In this document: positions 43,325 through 55,977 of the stretch, one piece after another
How the letters are laid out: each line of letters opens with the position of its first letter
Numbering within the stretch: position 1 is the stretch's first letter
Assembly: GCA_963921935.1 (NCBI GenBank)
Contig: OY998175.1
Coordinates: 156,424,809-156,488,808, forward strand
DNA length: 64,000 bases
Direction of reading: 5' to 3'
Source of the DNA: Galeruca laticollis
Taxonomy: Eukaryota; Arthropoda; Insecta; Coleoptera; Chrysomelidae
Notes under the pieces: model-generated
The model's database searches: none
What the model saw: only the letters and a program-made list of their open reading frames with translations
Told to the model about the DNA's origin: nothing
Translations under genes and position numbers: made by a program

Positions 43325-45730
43325 ACTGTTTATAGTCAAGATGAAACAGTATATATTTAGATACAATTAAAAAAATCGATACTGATAGCAAATAATACAA
43401 CAAACTTACCTCCACTTAAAGGCACCAACAAAATTACATAAACATAACCTAAATCGTACAGATCTCACTTACTTTCTGCAATACACTAAAATCATAAATC
43501 ACCAATTTCAGTATTTCCATTGCATAGACGTAGTTAATACAAATATTGTTTTATGTGGCTAGCCACATTTTATAACAGCTAATCATGAATTATTTCTTAA
43601 AAATAAATGTGTGATTCTCCACTATACAGGGTGTGGCGCGAAGAGTTACGATTATCTCCATATGTCCAACTCATCGGAAACTTAGCCGCCAGCCCGCACA
43701 ATTCAAATCGCTTATAAGTTGCCTATTTGAAATAGAACATCCTGAATAATTTAATCACATTTTTAGATGCATTTTTTTAAGCCAATTCGTTCAGTATCCA
43801 TTTTCCCTATACCTAAGTCCAACCACTTTTGAGATATTTAATTAGTGCCATAATGTCCTTTTACTACGTTATTTATCAAATATAGTCGTTGAATATGAAG
43901 CACCCTTTAAATTCGTGGTTTTATGTTATGCATTACTATTTAGAACAACACACCCATCCATCTGACAAAAGTAAATAGTATATTTTCGTAAAGGACGTGT
44001 TGTAAATTTCTTTTGTGGTCGGTTCGCCTTACCTGTGGGACATTCTGGTAGTGATTTTATCTGTTTCCGGTACGATGACTGGGTGAGTAATGTTTTAGAT
44101 TTTATCACAACTTTCGTACGTGTGTATCCCTATTGCAATAACAATCCAGTCTATTTTTAGGTTTTCAAACGTGTTCGTATTGTTTCTTTTTCTTTTAAAT
44201 TCGATTTTAATAGTTATAGTAGTTGATTTAAAGGAAAACATTCTATTGTTTAGTAATTAGCAGTGACTGGCAAATTTCTATACCCACACATTTGTATTGA
44301 GAAACAAGGAACGCTTAGACAAAAAAAACTATTACTTCACAGACATAGGCCAATCAATAAGGAATTTGTTATGACATGAAACAATTCGGAAAAGCGACTT
44401 GAATTATTGTAACATCACGTATGTGAAAAATAGTAACAAATGTATGTTTTGTTGTGCTTCTCTTATATTTTCAAAATCCCTTTTGAAATATTTAATTGGA
44501 AAACCAAGATAAACGATTTGTATACCTACAACACATTTCGCCTGTTCTTAAATCTAGTGGAAGCAGCTTCGACTGTGTGTGTTTATTTTAATCTGACCGT
44601 CTGTACAGGTTTGCTTTCGGGATATATCGTATCTTTTAGTAGAGGATCCGAATAGGAAATCACCTTCATCCATGTGTTCAATAGATGAACATTCTTTGTA
44701 TCAAATCAAGAGTGACTGCTCGTCACTCGCGCCAGGTCACGTCTCAACTCCGCCCTCTTCTATATATTTTTGCGATACACTCTTATACCGAAAATTTTGT
44801 CTTTTCCTCTTCCCGCAATTCTACTATTTTTAATTAATTAAAAAGTATATTATCTACGGGAAAATTATGCATACGTTTGTCATAGAATTCATAATGATCT
44901 TCCATTTGCAGCATCAATGATAATTTCCCATGTATTTATAAAAAATAAAAGTTGTAACTTTTGTAAAAACATTTCTAAAGTTGAACGTTTGGCAGGTGAG
45001 GTTTCGATATGTCGGTAAGAAGATGACTGTCGCCACCGGTGATTCATTTCTTGCAGGTGTGGTGGTCGATGATTGAGTTTATTCCGCCCTGAATCTTGAA
45101 CCGGGGCGTTATTCTAGACATCGTTTATTTGCAAATAGTTCCTAAAAATGATATTCTGGAGCACCGTTCCTAAAATCATCGAATTGTATTATCCTCACAA
45201 CAGCGTCAGTCGACGTTACAATACAAATGTCATTTATCATTTTGTTATGTCAAATATAAAGAAGTTTTTCAAATATGTCCATCAATTTCTTCTATAAAAA
45301 TAAATTCTACAATTAGTATTAATCACAAATGGAAGAGGTACACAAGTAATAATAATTTATTCATTAAGAACATTTTCATGGAGGGTGTATTTAGCCCAAT
45401 AGCAAACGAGTCTATTCTGTAAATTTGTCGTTACGGTAACGATTATTATGTTAACGATAATTTTTCAAAGTAAATTCTGTAATAATATCGTTACGTTAAA
45501 ATTTGGTGACAAAACATAACCAGATTAATTTTACAATTTTATGAAGGTTGGTATAATTTTTGACATATTGTGCTGTTTTGTTGGGTAAAGAAAATATTTA
45601 CCTGTGTATTTGTTTATAGAGATTTTGTTGAATAAGATTTTTATTCACGAATTCACGTAACTTTTAGTGTGGATAAAGACAAAGTTATAACACCAAGACA
45701 ACATATGCACAATATATATTGAAGTTGGAT
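43325..45730. other. no gene recognised
   Basis: A lone transposon-end-like sequence TACAGGGTGTGGCGCGAAGA sits near 43626 without a visible partner. Around 45415-45530 GTTAACG/CGTTACG words recur. No coding region recognised. Confidence 0.45.
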
Positions 45731-45732
45731 AA

Positions 45733-46282
45733 ATTGAGTACAAAAATGAAGCGTCGAGGAACAACAAATTTGAAACTACAAGCCCTGGTATTATTAAAAA
45801 CATATGGCAACAGCTTCCAGACAAATTAAATAGTTTAGGTGGTCCTATTAAGGATTCAGCAGGATGGAAAAGGGAACGTATAATAATTGATTTTCTTTTT
45901 TTATTAATATTATCTATAAAAGCAGTAATTAAATGTGTTTTTCGTTATAATTTCTACCAATTTCAGACATTCACCGACTGGAAGTGTCAAGTTGAAGCAA
46001 TGGCAAGAAAGAATAGAATTATCACAGTAGAAACAGCAAACATTGGGTATCCTATCAAGCCTTTATCAGATATTGAAGAACGATTACTGGATATTACAGG
46101 TTGGGTGGTAGTCAATGGCATATCCCATGTTCCTGAAATAGGAATAGGTATGAATTACGTGGTTCTTTGAGTTTGGTTATATCCACTTACATTTTAAAAT
46201 TGCAGACATACCTAACAATGAAGAAATTAGAGGAGAGTCAAAGAAAGTGTCTCCAAATCAAAGTAAGATTCCTAAGAATTAA
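45733..46282 (+). pseudogene. Myb/SANT-like gene remnant with introns (Harbinger-associated type)
   Basis: Exon pieces: 45733-~45877 (SPGIIKNIWQQLPDKLNSLG), 45967-46147 (TFTDWKCQVEAMARKNRI ... DIEERLLDITG) and 46206-46282. The intron at 46148-46205 has GTATGA...TTGCAG ends and a frame-preserving phase-1 join. The first intron ends in TTTCAG at 45966, but its donor does not give a frame-preserving join, so a lesion is likely. The W-x-W-like spacing resembles the Myb/SANT-like proteins encoded beside Harbinger transposases. Confidence 0.5.
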
Positions 46283-47469
46283 CCAGTTGAACACTCGGTT
46301 GAAGAGTCGCTTAAAAGACCATCAAAGAAAGAAAAACGTTAAGTACTTGTGTGCAAGACATTTTAAAAGAAAGTAATTGTACCTAACAATGAAGTGAAAA
46401 AATAACAATCTTGAAAAAAATCGCAAAAAATGTCAAAGGAATGAGGGTAATAGAGGAAAAAAAACTACACCTGCGTCAACTCTATCTTCGTGCCAAGTAT
46501 CCTGATTTTCTGTTGGAATTGGATTCATAATCTTAAATTGCCCACAGTGTGCCCCCGTGTCCGTAAGTTGGCGTCAACTTTTTTGTTATTGATTTTAGTT
46601 ATTAGGTTATTCTTCATAAAAATGTCTACATGTTATTAAACCTAAAACGCAATAATCTAATATCAATATTTATTAGTTGTATAGAAGATTTGTCAAAAAA
46701 TATCAATTCAGCTCAAGAGAGTCTAGTATTATCTTAGTTTCTGTTTCAAATTTTATTTTATTTTTATTAATAATTTTACAAAAAAAGTTACTTGTTATAA
46801 AATTTCATATTAGGTAATTGCATATTATGTTTTAGACCATGCAGTTTTTATAGAGGATAACTTTTTTTCTAAAAGCAATAGTTTTTTATACGGTGCTAAC
46901 TTACACTGTATAATCAGTTTATTAAAAAAGATCTATATATTTAGATATTTGTTGGATTGTGATGTTATGTTTACTACAATACTTTAGGTAGGAATTTTGC
47001 TTGGACCTGGTTCCAGGTTCCTGTTTTACCTATACTTTAATCAGTGTTGTTGGTAAAAGTCGTATACAGTGCTTCTTTAAAACCCGACAGACTGATCTTT
47101 TCATTCGAAATGATAGAGTAGTACTTCCTAAGTAGTTAAATTATGTTCAACTACTTTGCCTTGAGGAGTATAAAAAGTTGGCCTACGTAAGGTTTTGAAA
47201 AAATTGCATTGTCTTTATGTTTAGTGAAATAACATAAAAAAAAAATAATTCACTAGAACAATTTCAATTTCCTTTCTATAATAGAGTCTATTTGAATTTA
47301 TAATACATTAACGAATTGAAATGGAAATTGTAAATTTTCCGGAATTGTTATTTTAATAATTGTTTTTTTATTTTGCTTCTTACAAATGGTGCAATGTAAG
47401 AGCCATATCACAAGAAACTTAAAAAAAATGTTCTTCAATTATTGTATTAAAATATACAATAAGTCTTGC
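46283..47469. other. no gene recognised
   Basis: AT-rich, short frames only. Confidence 0.5.
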
Positions 47470-47607
47470 TCAATTAAAAAGATTATTTATAATTCGATTC
47501 CGTATCATTTTATTAACCCGATTTGATAAATGAGCATCGTCCATGCCAATATCATCTTCATCGACAAAATTGTTGTCATCTTCCAATAAAATTAGATATT
47601 CAGATAT
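47470..47607 (-). pseudogene. possible Harbinger transposase C-terminus
   Basis: The minus strand reads LEDDNNFVDEDDIGMDDAHL and ends RNRIINNLFN-stop. Acidic stretch plus 'R..IIN.lF' resembles Harbinger nuclease tails. It is only 45 codons, with no DDE motif. It lies 1.2 kb from the convergent Myb/SANT-like remnant, which is the usual Harbinger partner. Confidence 0.35.
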
Positions 47608-47744
47608 TCATCAATTGGTATATCCTGAAACAAGGAGATTGAATGGAAATAACGGCGAACTCATAATATAGGAAAGTGCCGAAGAAGATGAAAAAGGGGT
47701 ATCAAAGGAGAGAATCAAAAAATTGTGGTAAAATGACAATTCCG

Positions 47745-48197
47745 CCAGTGGCGTAGAATTTGGGAAGGGTTATATGCATAAGAATTATATGCAATCCTTC
47801 AAGCTCTAAATTCTTTATCCCCGGACGACAAACAATCAGCTATATGCACAGACTCTCTCAAATCAATAAACTTCATTAGACAAATATATGCCGTACATCC
47901 TATTGTCCAAGATTTCATGACTCTATTGGCCGTCTTCCGAGCTCTGGTATTACCATTAAATTAATCTGGGTAGCGTCTCACGCCGGAATACCCAGGAATT
48001 AACATGCGTATCACTGCTAAATAAGCTTAGACAGCTAACCTATATACAGACTTAACAAAAATTCACAATTACCTAATAACTAGGACAATACGTTCCATAC
48101 GTGACCGCTGGGCCAAATACTGGACAAATTGCACAAAACTACATGAAATTGGTTGTACGCAGACTGAGTATTGGGTATTTGACTGACTCATGGATAT
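47745..48197 (+). pseudogene. I-like LINE RNase H region, part 1
   Basis: One frame reads ELYAILQALNSLSPDDKQSA, then ICTDSLKSINFIRQI and IKLIWVASHAGIPRN: RNase H with its Glu, TDS Asp and SHxGI motifs. After decay, the C-terminal LTHGYL is cut at TTAA by piggyBac and continues at 50654. Confidence 0.75.
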
Positions 48198-48485
48198 TTA
48201 ACTCTAGAATACTGTTGTACGTAAAAATTACGTATAATCGAAAATAAAAGGGTGTGAAAACAAAACCATAACAGCTCCCCACTCTATCAGGCATCAGCGC
48301 CTCCACTGAAATGTACTTATCATCTCTAGTATGACTTAGTTGGTCGTCGCGCGTTCGCATGGTCATAAGGTATTTTATTGTGAAGTTCAACATGTCAAAT
48401 TTACATGTCAACAGTAATACAGACAAGTATTTGTACGTCAACTAAGCGTGTCAACAGTATTTTGCAGGAATCAAATATTTTGAAA

Positions 48486-50458
48486 ATGTGCAGAAAAGGG
48501 TTGAGTGAAGCAGAACTTGAAAAACTGATGAACGAGAGTAGCGATAGTGAGCTAGACAATGAAATTGAGTTTGAAGAAGATACCGACACAGACAATTAGT
48601 TTGACTACTGTGTATGCGATCCTGATTACACAGAAGACGGTCAGGAGGTCTTAGATGCAGATTTGATGAAAATTTGGAGAGAGCCGAATGCCGGTAATTC
48701 TGTTCCACCTACTAAAAAGTCAAGAGTAGAGCCCGCTGATGTTCCAGGTCCATCTTGTTCAGGTTTGCAGCAAGTGGTAACTACATCCGAATCAACAAGG
48801 CCATCTGGTTCAGTACTTCAAGATGTGGTAAGTAGTACCTATATTTATTGAGATATAACATTTCTTCTCACCAATAATTTTTTAGCGTTCTCCAGAAGTA
48901 ACTGAAGAGGACGTCGATTATATTATTGTCCCAGCAGGCAAAACTCTCGACGGCAAAAATTGATATAAATAGACTACTGAATCTAAGAAAACGGGAAAAA
49001 CACCTGCGATAAATGTTGTCCACATAATGCTAGGTCCCACCCTCGAAGCAAGGAATGTGTTGGATCCTCTACGTATATTCCAAATGTTGTTTCCCAATAC
49101 AATGTTGAATAAAATAGTTGACTACACCAATCAGGAAATCGATAGGGTCAATAAAAAATATAAAGTCGCATCGAAGAACGTATCAGAAACCCATCTGGAA
49201 GAACTGAAAGCACTTTTGAGTATTTATGTACCTACTTGCTGCGGTAATGAAGGACAATCATTTGTCATCGAAAACAAAGTTTGATACTACCCTTTGTGGC
49301 ACTCGTTATAGGGCAACTTTGAGTAAAGTGAGGTTTGATTTTTTAACCTCTTCCTTAAGGTTTCACGATAAGGTGACGAGGCTGAAAGAAGGGCAATTTC
49401 AGTATTTGCTCGTACATCCGAATTCTGGGAGTAATTTATCGAAGTATGTCGAACAAAATTCAAACCCATTTCATATGTCACCATAGACGAACAACTAGTT
49501 GGATTTCGAGGCAAATATCCTTTTCGAGTGTACATTCAAATTATATCCTCAAAATATGAACTAAAAATAGTATTACTGAATGACACTCCCACTAAATATC
49601 TTATGAACGCCTGTCCTTATTTGGGAAAATCGACACAGACGAATGGACTTCCTCTAGCTGATTATGTCGTAGAACTTCTAACAAAATCAATCCATGGATC
49701 GAATCGCAATGTAACAATGGACAATGGGTTCACTAATAACCCTTCGGCTGATAGATTGCTTTCCAGACCATACAAACTGACAATAGTCGGAACTATTCGA
49801 AAAAATAAGCCGCAAATTAGACCAGCACTCATAGAAAATAATTAACACCGTCAAATAAACACCTCAATACCGCCATCACCAAATACAGTACTTTGGTTTC
49901 ATACACACCAAAAAAGAATAAAATAGTTACACTTGTGTCCCTCATGCACACTTCTGAAATGATCAATAATGACACACATAAACCAGAAATAATACACACT
50001 TATAATTCCACAAAAGTTCAGTTGATACTTTCGGCCAGATGTGTCAAAATATGCGCGCAAACAGAGAAACAAAAAGGTGGCTAATGTATTTTTTTACAAT
50101 ATTATAAACATGGCCATAATAAACTTCTATGTGATTTATTGTCACAATGTTATTGCATATGGAGGAAAGCCGATAAAAAGAGATCTGCTCATGATAGACC
50201 TGCATAAAAAACTATCAAAGCCTCAGCAAACATGAAACGTGACCTGAGGAAAATAATTTCTGAAGTATTGGACGAAGAAGATGGGGAGAAAGAAGATCAC
50301 GGTGAGGCAGTAGTGAGAAACCAAAAAGGCCCAAGAAAATACTGCCACTTGTGTCCAACAGCAAAATAAAGGATGACCTCAACATATTGTCCAATAGTGC
50401 AGTTTGTGGAGAGCACACAATTAAAATGTGTCCCAAGTGCTTAGATATTAAAAAATAA
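48486..50458 (+). pseudogene. piggyBac transposase pseudogene with intron
   Basis: Starts MCRKGLSEAELEKLMNESSD (acidic N-terminus). A TAG falls at 48597. A 58-bp intron (48828-48885, GTAAGT...TTTTAG, phase 0) follows, then ARNVLDPLRIFQMLFPN. The core has SYVTIDEQLVGFRGKYPFRV with a catalytic Asp and NVTMDNGFTN with another. A Cys-rich tail follows (KYCHLCPTAK ... CGEH.IKMCPKC). There are at least six stops or shifts, including TGA at 48961. Confidence 0.9.
48828..48885 (+). other. spliceosomal intron in piggyBac pseudogene
   Basis: GTAAGT donor and T-rich TTTTTTAG acceptor. Removal joins LQDV to RSPEVTEEDV in one frame. Confidence 0.75.
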
Positions 50459-50653
50459 TAATATTTGATTTCTATGTATCGTTACCATTATGTTATGTCA
50501 TATTATTTTATATTTCAATTAATAAATGGTTTTAGTGACTTTTCTAATACTTTTATTAGAATATTACGATATTTCCATCTGGAATTTTCGAGGTACGTTC
50601 ATTTTACGTGTCAACAGTATTATGCGACACAAAATAGCAACAGTGTTTTAGGG

Positions 50654-50820
50654 TTAATGACCATTCCCGACCTACCCAAATGTCAGCACTGGAAAATACC
50701 ACTCACAGTTAAGAATATACTTACAAGTTGTCTACTCCAATAAACGCCGTAACCACCAGCTACGAAATTCCCTCCAAAAAATTCTAAATATTTAGGATCA
50801 GTTATTATGCCTAATAAATT
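50654..50820 (+). pseudogene. I-like LINE C-terminus, part 2
   Basis: From the TTAA the frame reads LM-TIPDLPKCQHWKIPLTVKN, then ILTSCLLQ and a stop: the Cys-rich segment after RNase H in I-like LINEs. Merging the two TTAA copies gives a continuous ...THGYLMTIPD... reading. Confidence 0.8.
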
Positions 50821-51282
50821 ATTCAAGGGACATTAGTTTGTATTATGAAATCTAATTGAGTTCTAAAGTTAATGCTCAGATCTTGTAGTTAAATTATACA
50901 TTAATAATAGTACCACGTGCCAATGATCTCAGTTGTCCAGACACATACAAATAAAACAAATGATTTTTAAATAGAACAGCCTATAACTCAGTAATGAGTC
51001 ACATTTTTTAAAATTAATTTAGGTAAAATCTCACTATTTTGAGAATGAAACACCCTATATATTTGGGGTGTATTTGAGTTTATTATAACAACTCATTTAG
51101 TTTTGTTAGATAAATGCCTTTTTGAAGTCTACGAATCTCTACGATTCTGGCTATTCTTTTAGAAGTGAGCTGGCGTATACTGAAGATATTGTGAATACAT
51201 GACTTTACAGCCTGTTCCTCTCCTATGTCAATTTCAGTTTTCAGTTGATGTGACAGTTAAACCCCTTCCTACTTCCTATTGG
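50821..51282. other. no gene recognised
   Basis: AT-rich spacer ahead of the palindrome-unit array. Confidence 0.5.
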
Positions 51283-52430
51283 TATATAATTTATTTTTCC
51301 CACTTTTAGCTGTCGACAATTATTGTGTCATCTAACCAACTGAGAAGTTGAATTTATCTATCAGTGGTTAATAATTTTTTCTATTGTTAACCTAGGTCAA
51401 TAATGGACAAATTCAAATGTTTTGAGAATTCAGGGATAATAGCTTGACAAAAACTAGTGCAACATAATTTTGTATACCCAGGAGATTGTGTTTAACATAT
51501 TTACTGCTTGAAATTACCTAACAAGATAAAATTATTTCAATAAAACTGTCATTAGTTTAAAATTCGCGCTCAACCAAAAATAGAGAATTATGGCAGGTTC
51601 AAATAGTGACAGTCACTAATAAAAACGTCCATATTTTGACATTGTTGACAAGTGCGCATGCGTAGTTGTAGATAAAAATACGGGCGGTCCGTAATTAAAT
51701 ACGGACTATCCTTAATTGTGACTGGATAGTGACGGACAAAATTGGCGGCACTAGTTTGAGACATGCGTAAAACAAAATTGTATATTTTATTAGTGTCAAA
51801 TTTGTAAACAAACAAACTGCTACCCGCTACATTTATGCTAAGAAGTTGAGAGTTGAACACAGCAAAATGGAACAGCAGAAACAGGAAGCAACACGACTAA
51901 GATTTACTTACGAGGAGGACCTCGCCTTGTTAACAGAATTTTTAAGTGTTAAGTAGTAAACCCTCACGGTTGAGAAGAAGTGCAAGCAAATATTTTAATT
52001 ACACCCCCTAGATTGGCTGCTTGTAATTTTTCTTCCATTATTCGAATCCCCGTGAAGATTACCAAGAAGTTCCAAAAGTGAAATATTTGTTAGATAACTT
52101 GATAAACATAAACAAACAATGGAGCACACACCACAGAAAAGTGAGGTTGTAGGTAAAAGCATAAAATAAAAATAACCACCACCCACCACAAAATTATAAG
52201 TGCCGTATCTCACTTTACACGATGAAAATACTGACGTCAGTATATAAATAAGACCGATCAGTAATAGTGACGGTCAGTATTTTAGAAAGTGCCATAATTC
52301 TCTAATATCTGATGACATAAGGAGTGCTTTCATAATATATGGGTGAGGTGGGGAGCAAAAACAGTGTCAGTGTCAGTCAGACGACGGAGTAAAAACCTCG
52401 GGAGAAATCAGTTTGAACTAATTGTAGATC
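51283..52430. repeat. palindrome-family unit, 5'-truncated, split by MITE
   Basis: 51283-51582 matches the tail after the palindromes at 53530-53815, 54880-55150 and 60510-60770 (GTTAACCTAGGTCAATAATG, ATTTTGTATACCCAGGAGAT). 52303-52430 matches 60750-60868 (GGTGAGGTGGGGAGC, GTCAGTCAGACGACGGAG). A 720-bp MITE separates the two. Confidence 0.8.
51583..52302. mobile_element. 720-bp TIR element (MITE-like) with Myb/SANT-like exon scrap
   Basis: The ends GAGAATTATGGCA / TGCCATAATTCTC are perfectly inverted and flanked by TA. The related unit at 60745-60760 lacks it. At 51867-51956 a 29-codon frame MEQQKQEATRLRFTYEEDLA ends at TAG. It resembles the start of a Myb/SANT-like protein, suggesting an internal-deletion derivative of a larger DNA transposon. 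Confidence 0.75.
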
Positions 52431-53363
52431 GACACAATCCCAATTTGATTTTGACATTGAATTAACACCTTCAAAAATTGTTCATTTTCAACTTATCTTC
52501 TACAATTGTTGTCAAATATCAAACAGCTGACTCACAAATAATGTATTGAGTTATATTTTATCCCCTATTTTAGGGATTCATTCATTGTACAATGGGTTGT
52601 GTGTGCTTTTTATTATTATTTTAATTAAATAGTGACTGTGTTTCAAGCACTATATTTTAATTCATTTTATGTATCTTCTAGTTTGTTAGAATTTGGAGTA
52701 CACCCTGACCATGTGAGTGAAATGTATTTATTTGGCTTTAGGCCCTTCTAAACCTTTTATTTTATATCTAGAATCTAAGATCAATTTTCTTACTTTTACA
52801 GGGGGCGATGATGGTTTATCATTGAACCGAAAGCGCTCTGCTAATAATAAATTCTTGTACCAAAATACAAAATTTGGTTTCTTTTCGATAATTGTGTTTC
52901 TCTGGTACACTCAGCTGACTTCACTCATTTACATTGAAATGTGTTGTTAATTTTCCGTTAATTGCAGAAAAACGAGGGTCGAGGAATTTTTTTACGTTAA
53001 ACATTATCACCAGTGGAATTTGAAAATCTTCTGTGATAGAAACTGGTGGCTAGCCTCGACCCACATAGAAAAATAATATATTACTTTCTCTATGGTGAAG
53101 CATATGTTAAATGTTTTATGACCGCTCACTTTGTACCCAAGTGTTGTGAACGCACTACCGCTGTAATTGTTCAAAGTAAAACATAAACCACGTTTTGTGA
53201 AATTTATGGATGTGATCGTATAATTGGTTTCGTTAATTCGTTGCACTTAATATTGGTGATTATGAACTATAGGAATAATGGTATTCTATTGCTGTGTGAT
53301 TAAATTATACCTTCATGATTTTTATATGACATTTTTTTATTTTTTATTTTTGTCTTAAATTTG
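52431..53363. other. no gene recognised
   Basis: AT-rich with short frames only. It separates the truncated unit from the first full palindrome unit. Confidence 0.45.
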
Positions 53364-53530
53364 GCTAGTAGTGGAAAAAAATGTATATACACCACGGTGG
53401 TGAAGACATTTATAAACCTCGCACCTTATTCCGCTCGGGGCAAAGCCCCTCGCGAAATAATTTTAGTGCTCGGTTGATAATAATAGTCTTCACCACCTTG
53501 GTGTATAATATACTATTTTCCACTACTAGC
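53364..53530. repeat. nested palindrome 1 (167 bp)
   Basis: Arms, from outside in: GCTAGTAGTGGAAAA / TTTTCCACTACTAGC; ATACACCA / TGGTGTAT; GGTGGTGAAGAC / GTCTTCACCACC; then a CGGGGC-AAA-GCCCC core. It heads a ~1.36-kb unit that repeats at 54727. Confidence 0.9.
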
Positions 53531-54726
53531 TATGAAGTTGACAATTATTGCCTTTTCGAGCCATCTGAGAAGTTGAATTTCTCTATTAGTGGTTAATATT
53601 TGTTTCTATTGTTAACCTAGGTCAATAATGGACAAATTCAAATGTTTTGAGAATCCAGGGATAGTAGTTTAAGAAAAACGTGTGCAACATAATTTTGTAT
53701 ACTCAGGAGAATGTCTTTAACGTATTTGCTATTTGAAATTACCTAACACGATAAAATTATTTGAACAACAATGCCATCAGTTTTAAATTCACGCTCAACC
53801 AATAATGACTGATGACATCTTGTAACTACATCATGGCGATAATTACAAACGTTGGGTGCGTTCAGAAAACACAACTGTTGCCTAACCGTTGGGTGAATGT
53901 TCTATGAACGCACTTTGATCAGTGACCGAAACTCAATATGTTTGGTGAGCGGACGCCATTTTTGTAAGCAGTTTTCAAGTGCGCTGACGGAGTACAACAC
54001 GTTGCAGATTGTGATGTTTTTATATTAGTGCAATAAATACAGAAATAAAATACAACATAACATTATACGCTGGAAGTATTTCTTCATAATTATTTCTGTT
54101 TCTATCACGAATACCACGTCTTCTCACGTTATAATCATGTGGTAATGGTTCCTGCAAATCTTACATTACATCATCATATTTCTGTTTATATCAATTATAT
54201 TACCATCACCTAATATATAATTTTAATTCTTCGATATTCAAGATACATCCACAATGAAGAAATTAACATTCATCATTCATAATTTTTAGTAATTACACTT
54301 TACGTAGCAGTTTCTCCATTTCTTCTTCCTCTGATTTGATGGTTTTGACATTTCAACATTGACAAAGAGGGCGCGACCAAAAATCAGCTAATGTGAATGC
54401 AAGATTTCGATGACGTTCCGAGTTCAACTTTTCTAAGTACTAATGTTGTAATTGCATTGTATATGAAGCTTTATACTTTCCAAAAAATTATCGTTCAGAA
54501 GGCACACGCCAACTATTCGTTGCTAGTGAGCGCTCACTCAACGGTTGAGTTATAAGTTATGTTTTCTGAACGCACACGTTATTTGAAAATAAGTTTTACT
54601 AGTGGAAATGTCAATCTGCATCCAACTACTTGATTTTTGTTGTATTAGTATAAAGGCGAATTTGCATTCCTGTGCTACTCGATTTTCACAAGAAATAATT
54701 TTATTTTCAGTCTTTGTCTTAAATTT
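53364..54726 (+). repeat. ~1.4-kb macro-repeat unit 1
   Basis: Palindrome, ~290-bp tail, then a body (53815-54725) that matches 55150-55977 plus 60151-60344. Shared blocks include GTTGGGTGCGTTCAGAAAAC, TACCACGTCTTCTCACG and TCACTCAACGGTTGAG. No coding capacity recognised. Confidence 0.85.
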
Positions 54727-54879
54727 GGATAGCAATGGAAAAAATTGTATATACACCACAGTAGTGAAGATATTTTTATAGGGCCTCTCACCTTATTCCG
54801 CTCGGGGCATCTTGATACTCCGTCAATAGAAACAGTCTTCACCACCTTGGTGTATAATATACTATTTTCCACTACTAGC
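54727..54879. repeat. nested palindrome 2
   Basis: Same arms as palindrome 1 with decay (CACAGTAGTGAAGA on the left arm); the core is partly lost (CTCGGGGCATCTTG). Confidence 0.85.
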
Positions 54880-55977
54880 CATGAAGTTGACAATTATTGC
54901 ATCTTCTAGCCAACTGAGAAGTTAAATTTCTCTATTCGTGGTTAATAATTGTTTCTATTGTTAACCTAGGTCAATAATTGACAAATTTAAATATTTTTAG
55001 AATCCAGGGATAGTAGTTTAACAAAAACGTGTGCATCATAGACATAGGAGATTGTCTTTAACGTATTTGCTGTTTGATATTACCTAACAAGATAAAATTA
55101 TTTGAATAACAATGCCATTAGTTTAAAATTTACGCTAAACCAATAATGACTGATGACATCCCGTAACTACAACATGGTGATAATTACAAACGTTGGGTGC
55201 GTTCAGAAAACACAACTGTTGGATAACCGTTGGGTGAATGTTCTATAAACGCACTTTGATCAGTGATCGAAACTCAACATGTTTGGTGAGCGGTCGTCAT
55301 TTTTGAGAGCAGTTTTCAAGTGCGCTCAGGGAGTACAACACGTTGTAGATTATGAGGTTTATATATTATTGCAATAATAGATAAATAAAATACAACATAA
55401 CATTATACGCTGAAATTATTTCTTCATAATAATTCCTGTTTTTATCACGAATACCACGTCTTCTCACGTTATAATCATGTGGTAATGGTTCCTGCATATC
55501 TTCTATTGCATCATCATATTTCTGTTTATATCAATTATATTACCATCATTCAATATATAATTTTAATTTTTCAATATTCAAGATAAATCCACAAAGAACA
55601 AATTAACAATTAGAATTAGTACATTTAGCCGTAGAACCTTGTAAGCTGTCCATGCAGTTCATCATTCATTATGAGGATGCGCAAAAGTTATCTCATTTTG
55701 TGAGGTTAACAGTTATATTTGTTATTAATTTTCTATACTTCTCCTTTCTCTGTTTCGATGGCTATGATATTTCTACATTGACAAATTGTTCTAACCCATA
55801 ATACAAAGAGGGCGCGACCAAAAATCAGCTAATGTGAATGCATGATTTCAATGACGTTCCGAGTTTAACTTTTCTAAGCACTAATATTGTAATTGCATTG
55901 TATATGAAGCTTTATACTTTCGAAAAAAATTTTGTTCAGAAAACACACGTCAACCATTCGTTGCTAGTGAGCGCTCA

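Larger units (their letters stand above)
48202..50653 (+). mobile_element. piggyBac-like transposon (2,452 bp), decayed
   Basis: TTAA flanks both ends (48198-48201, 50654-50657). The termini are inverted: CTCTAGAATACTGTTG at left and, reversed at right, CCCTAAAACACTGTTG. TTAA targets and CCCTAGAA-type ends are diagnostic for piggyBac. It lies inside an I-like LINE. Confidence 0.9.
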
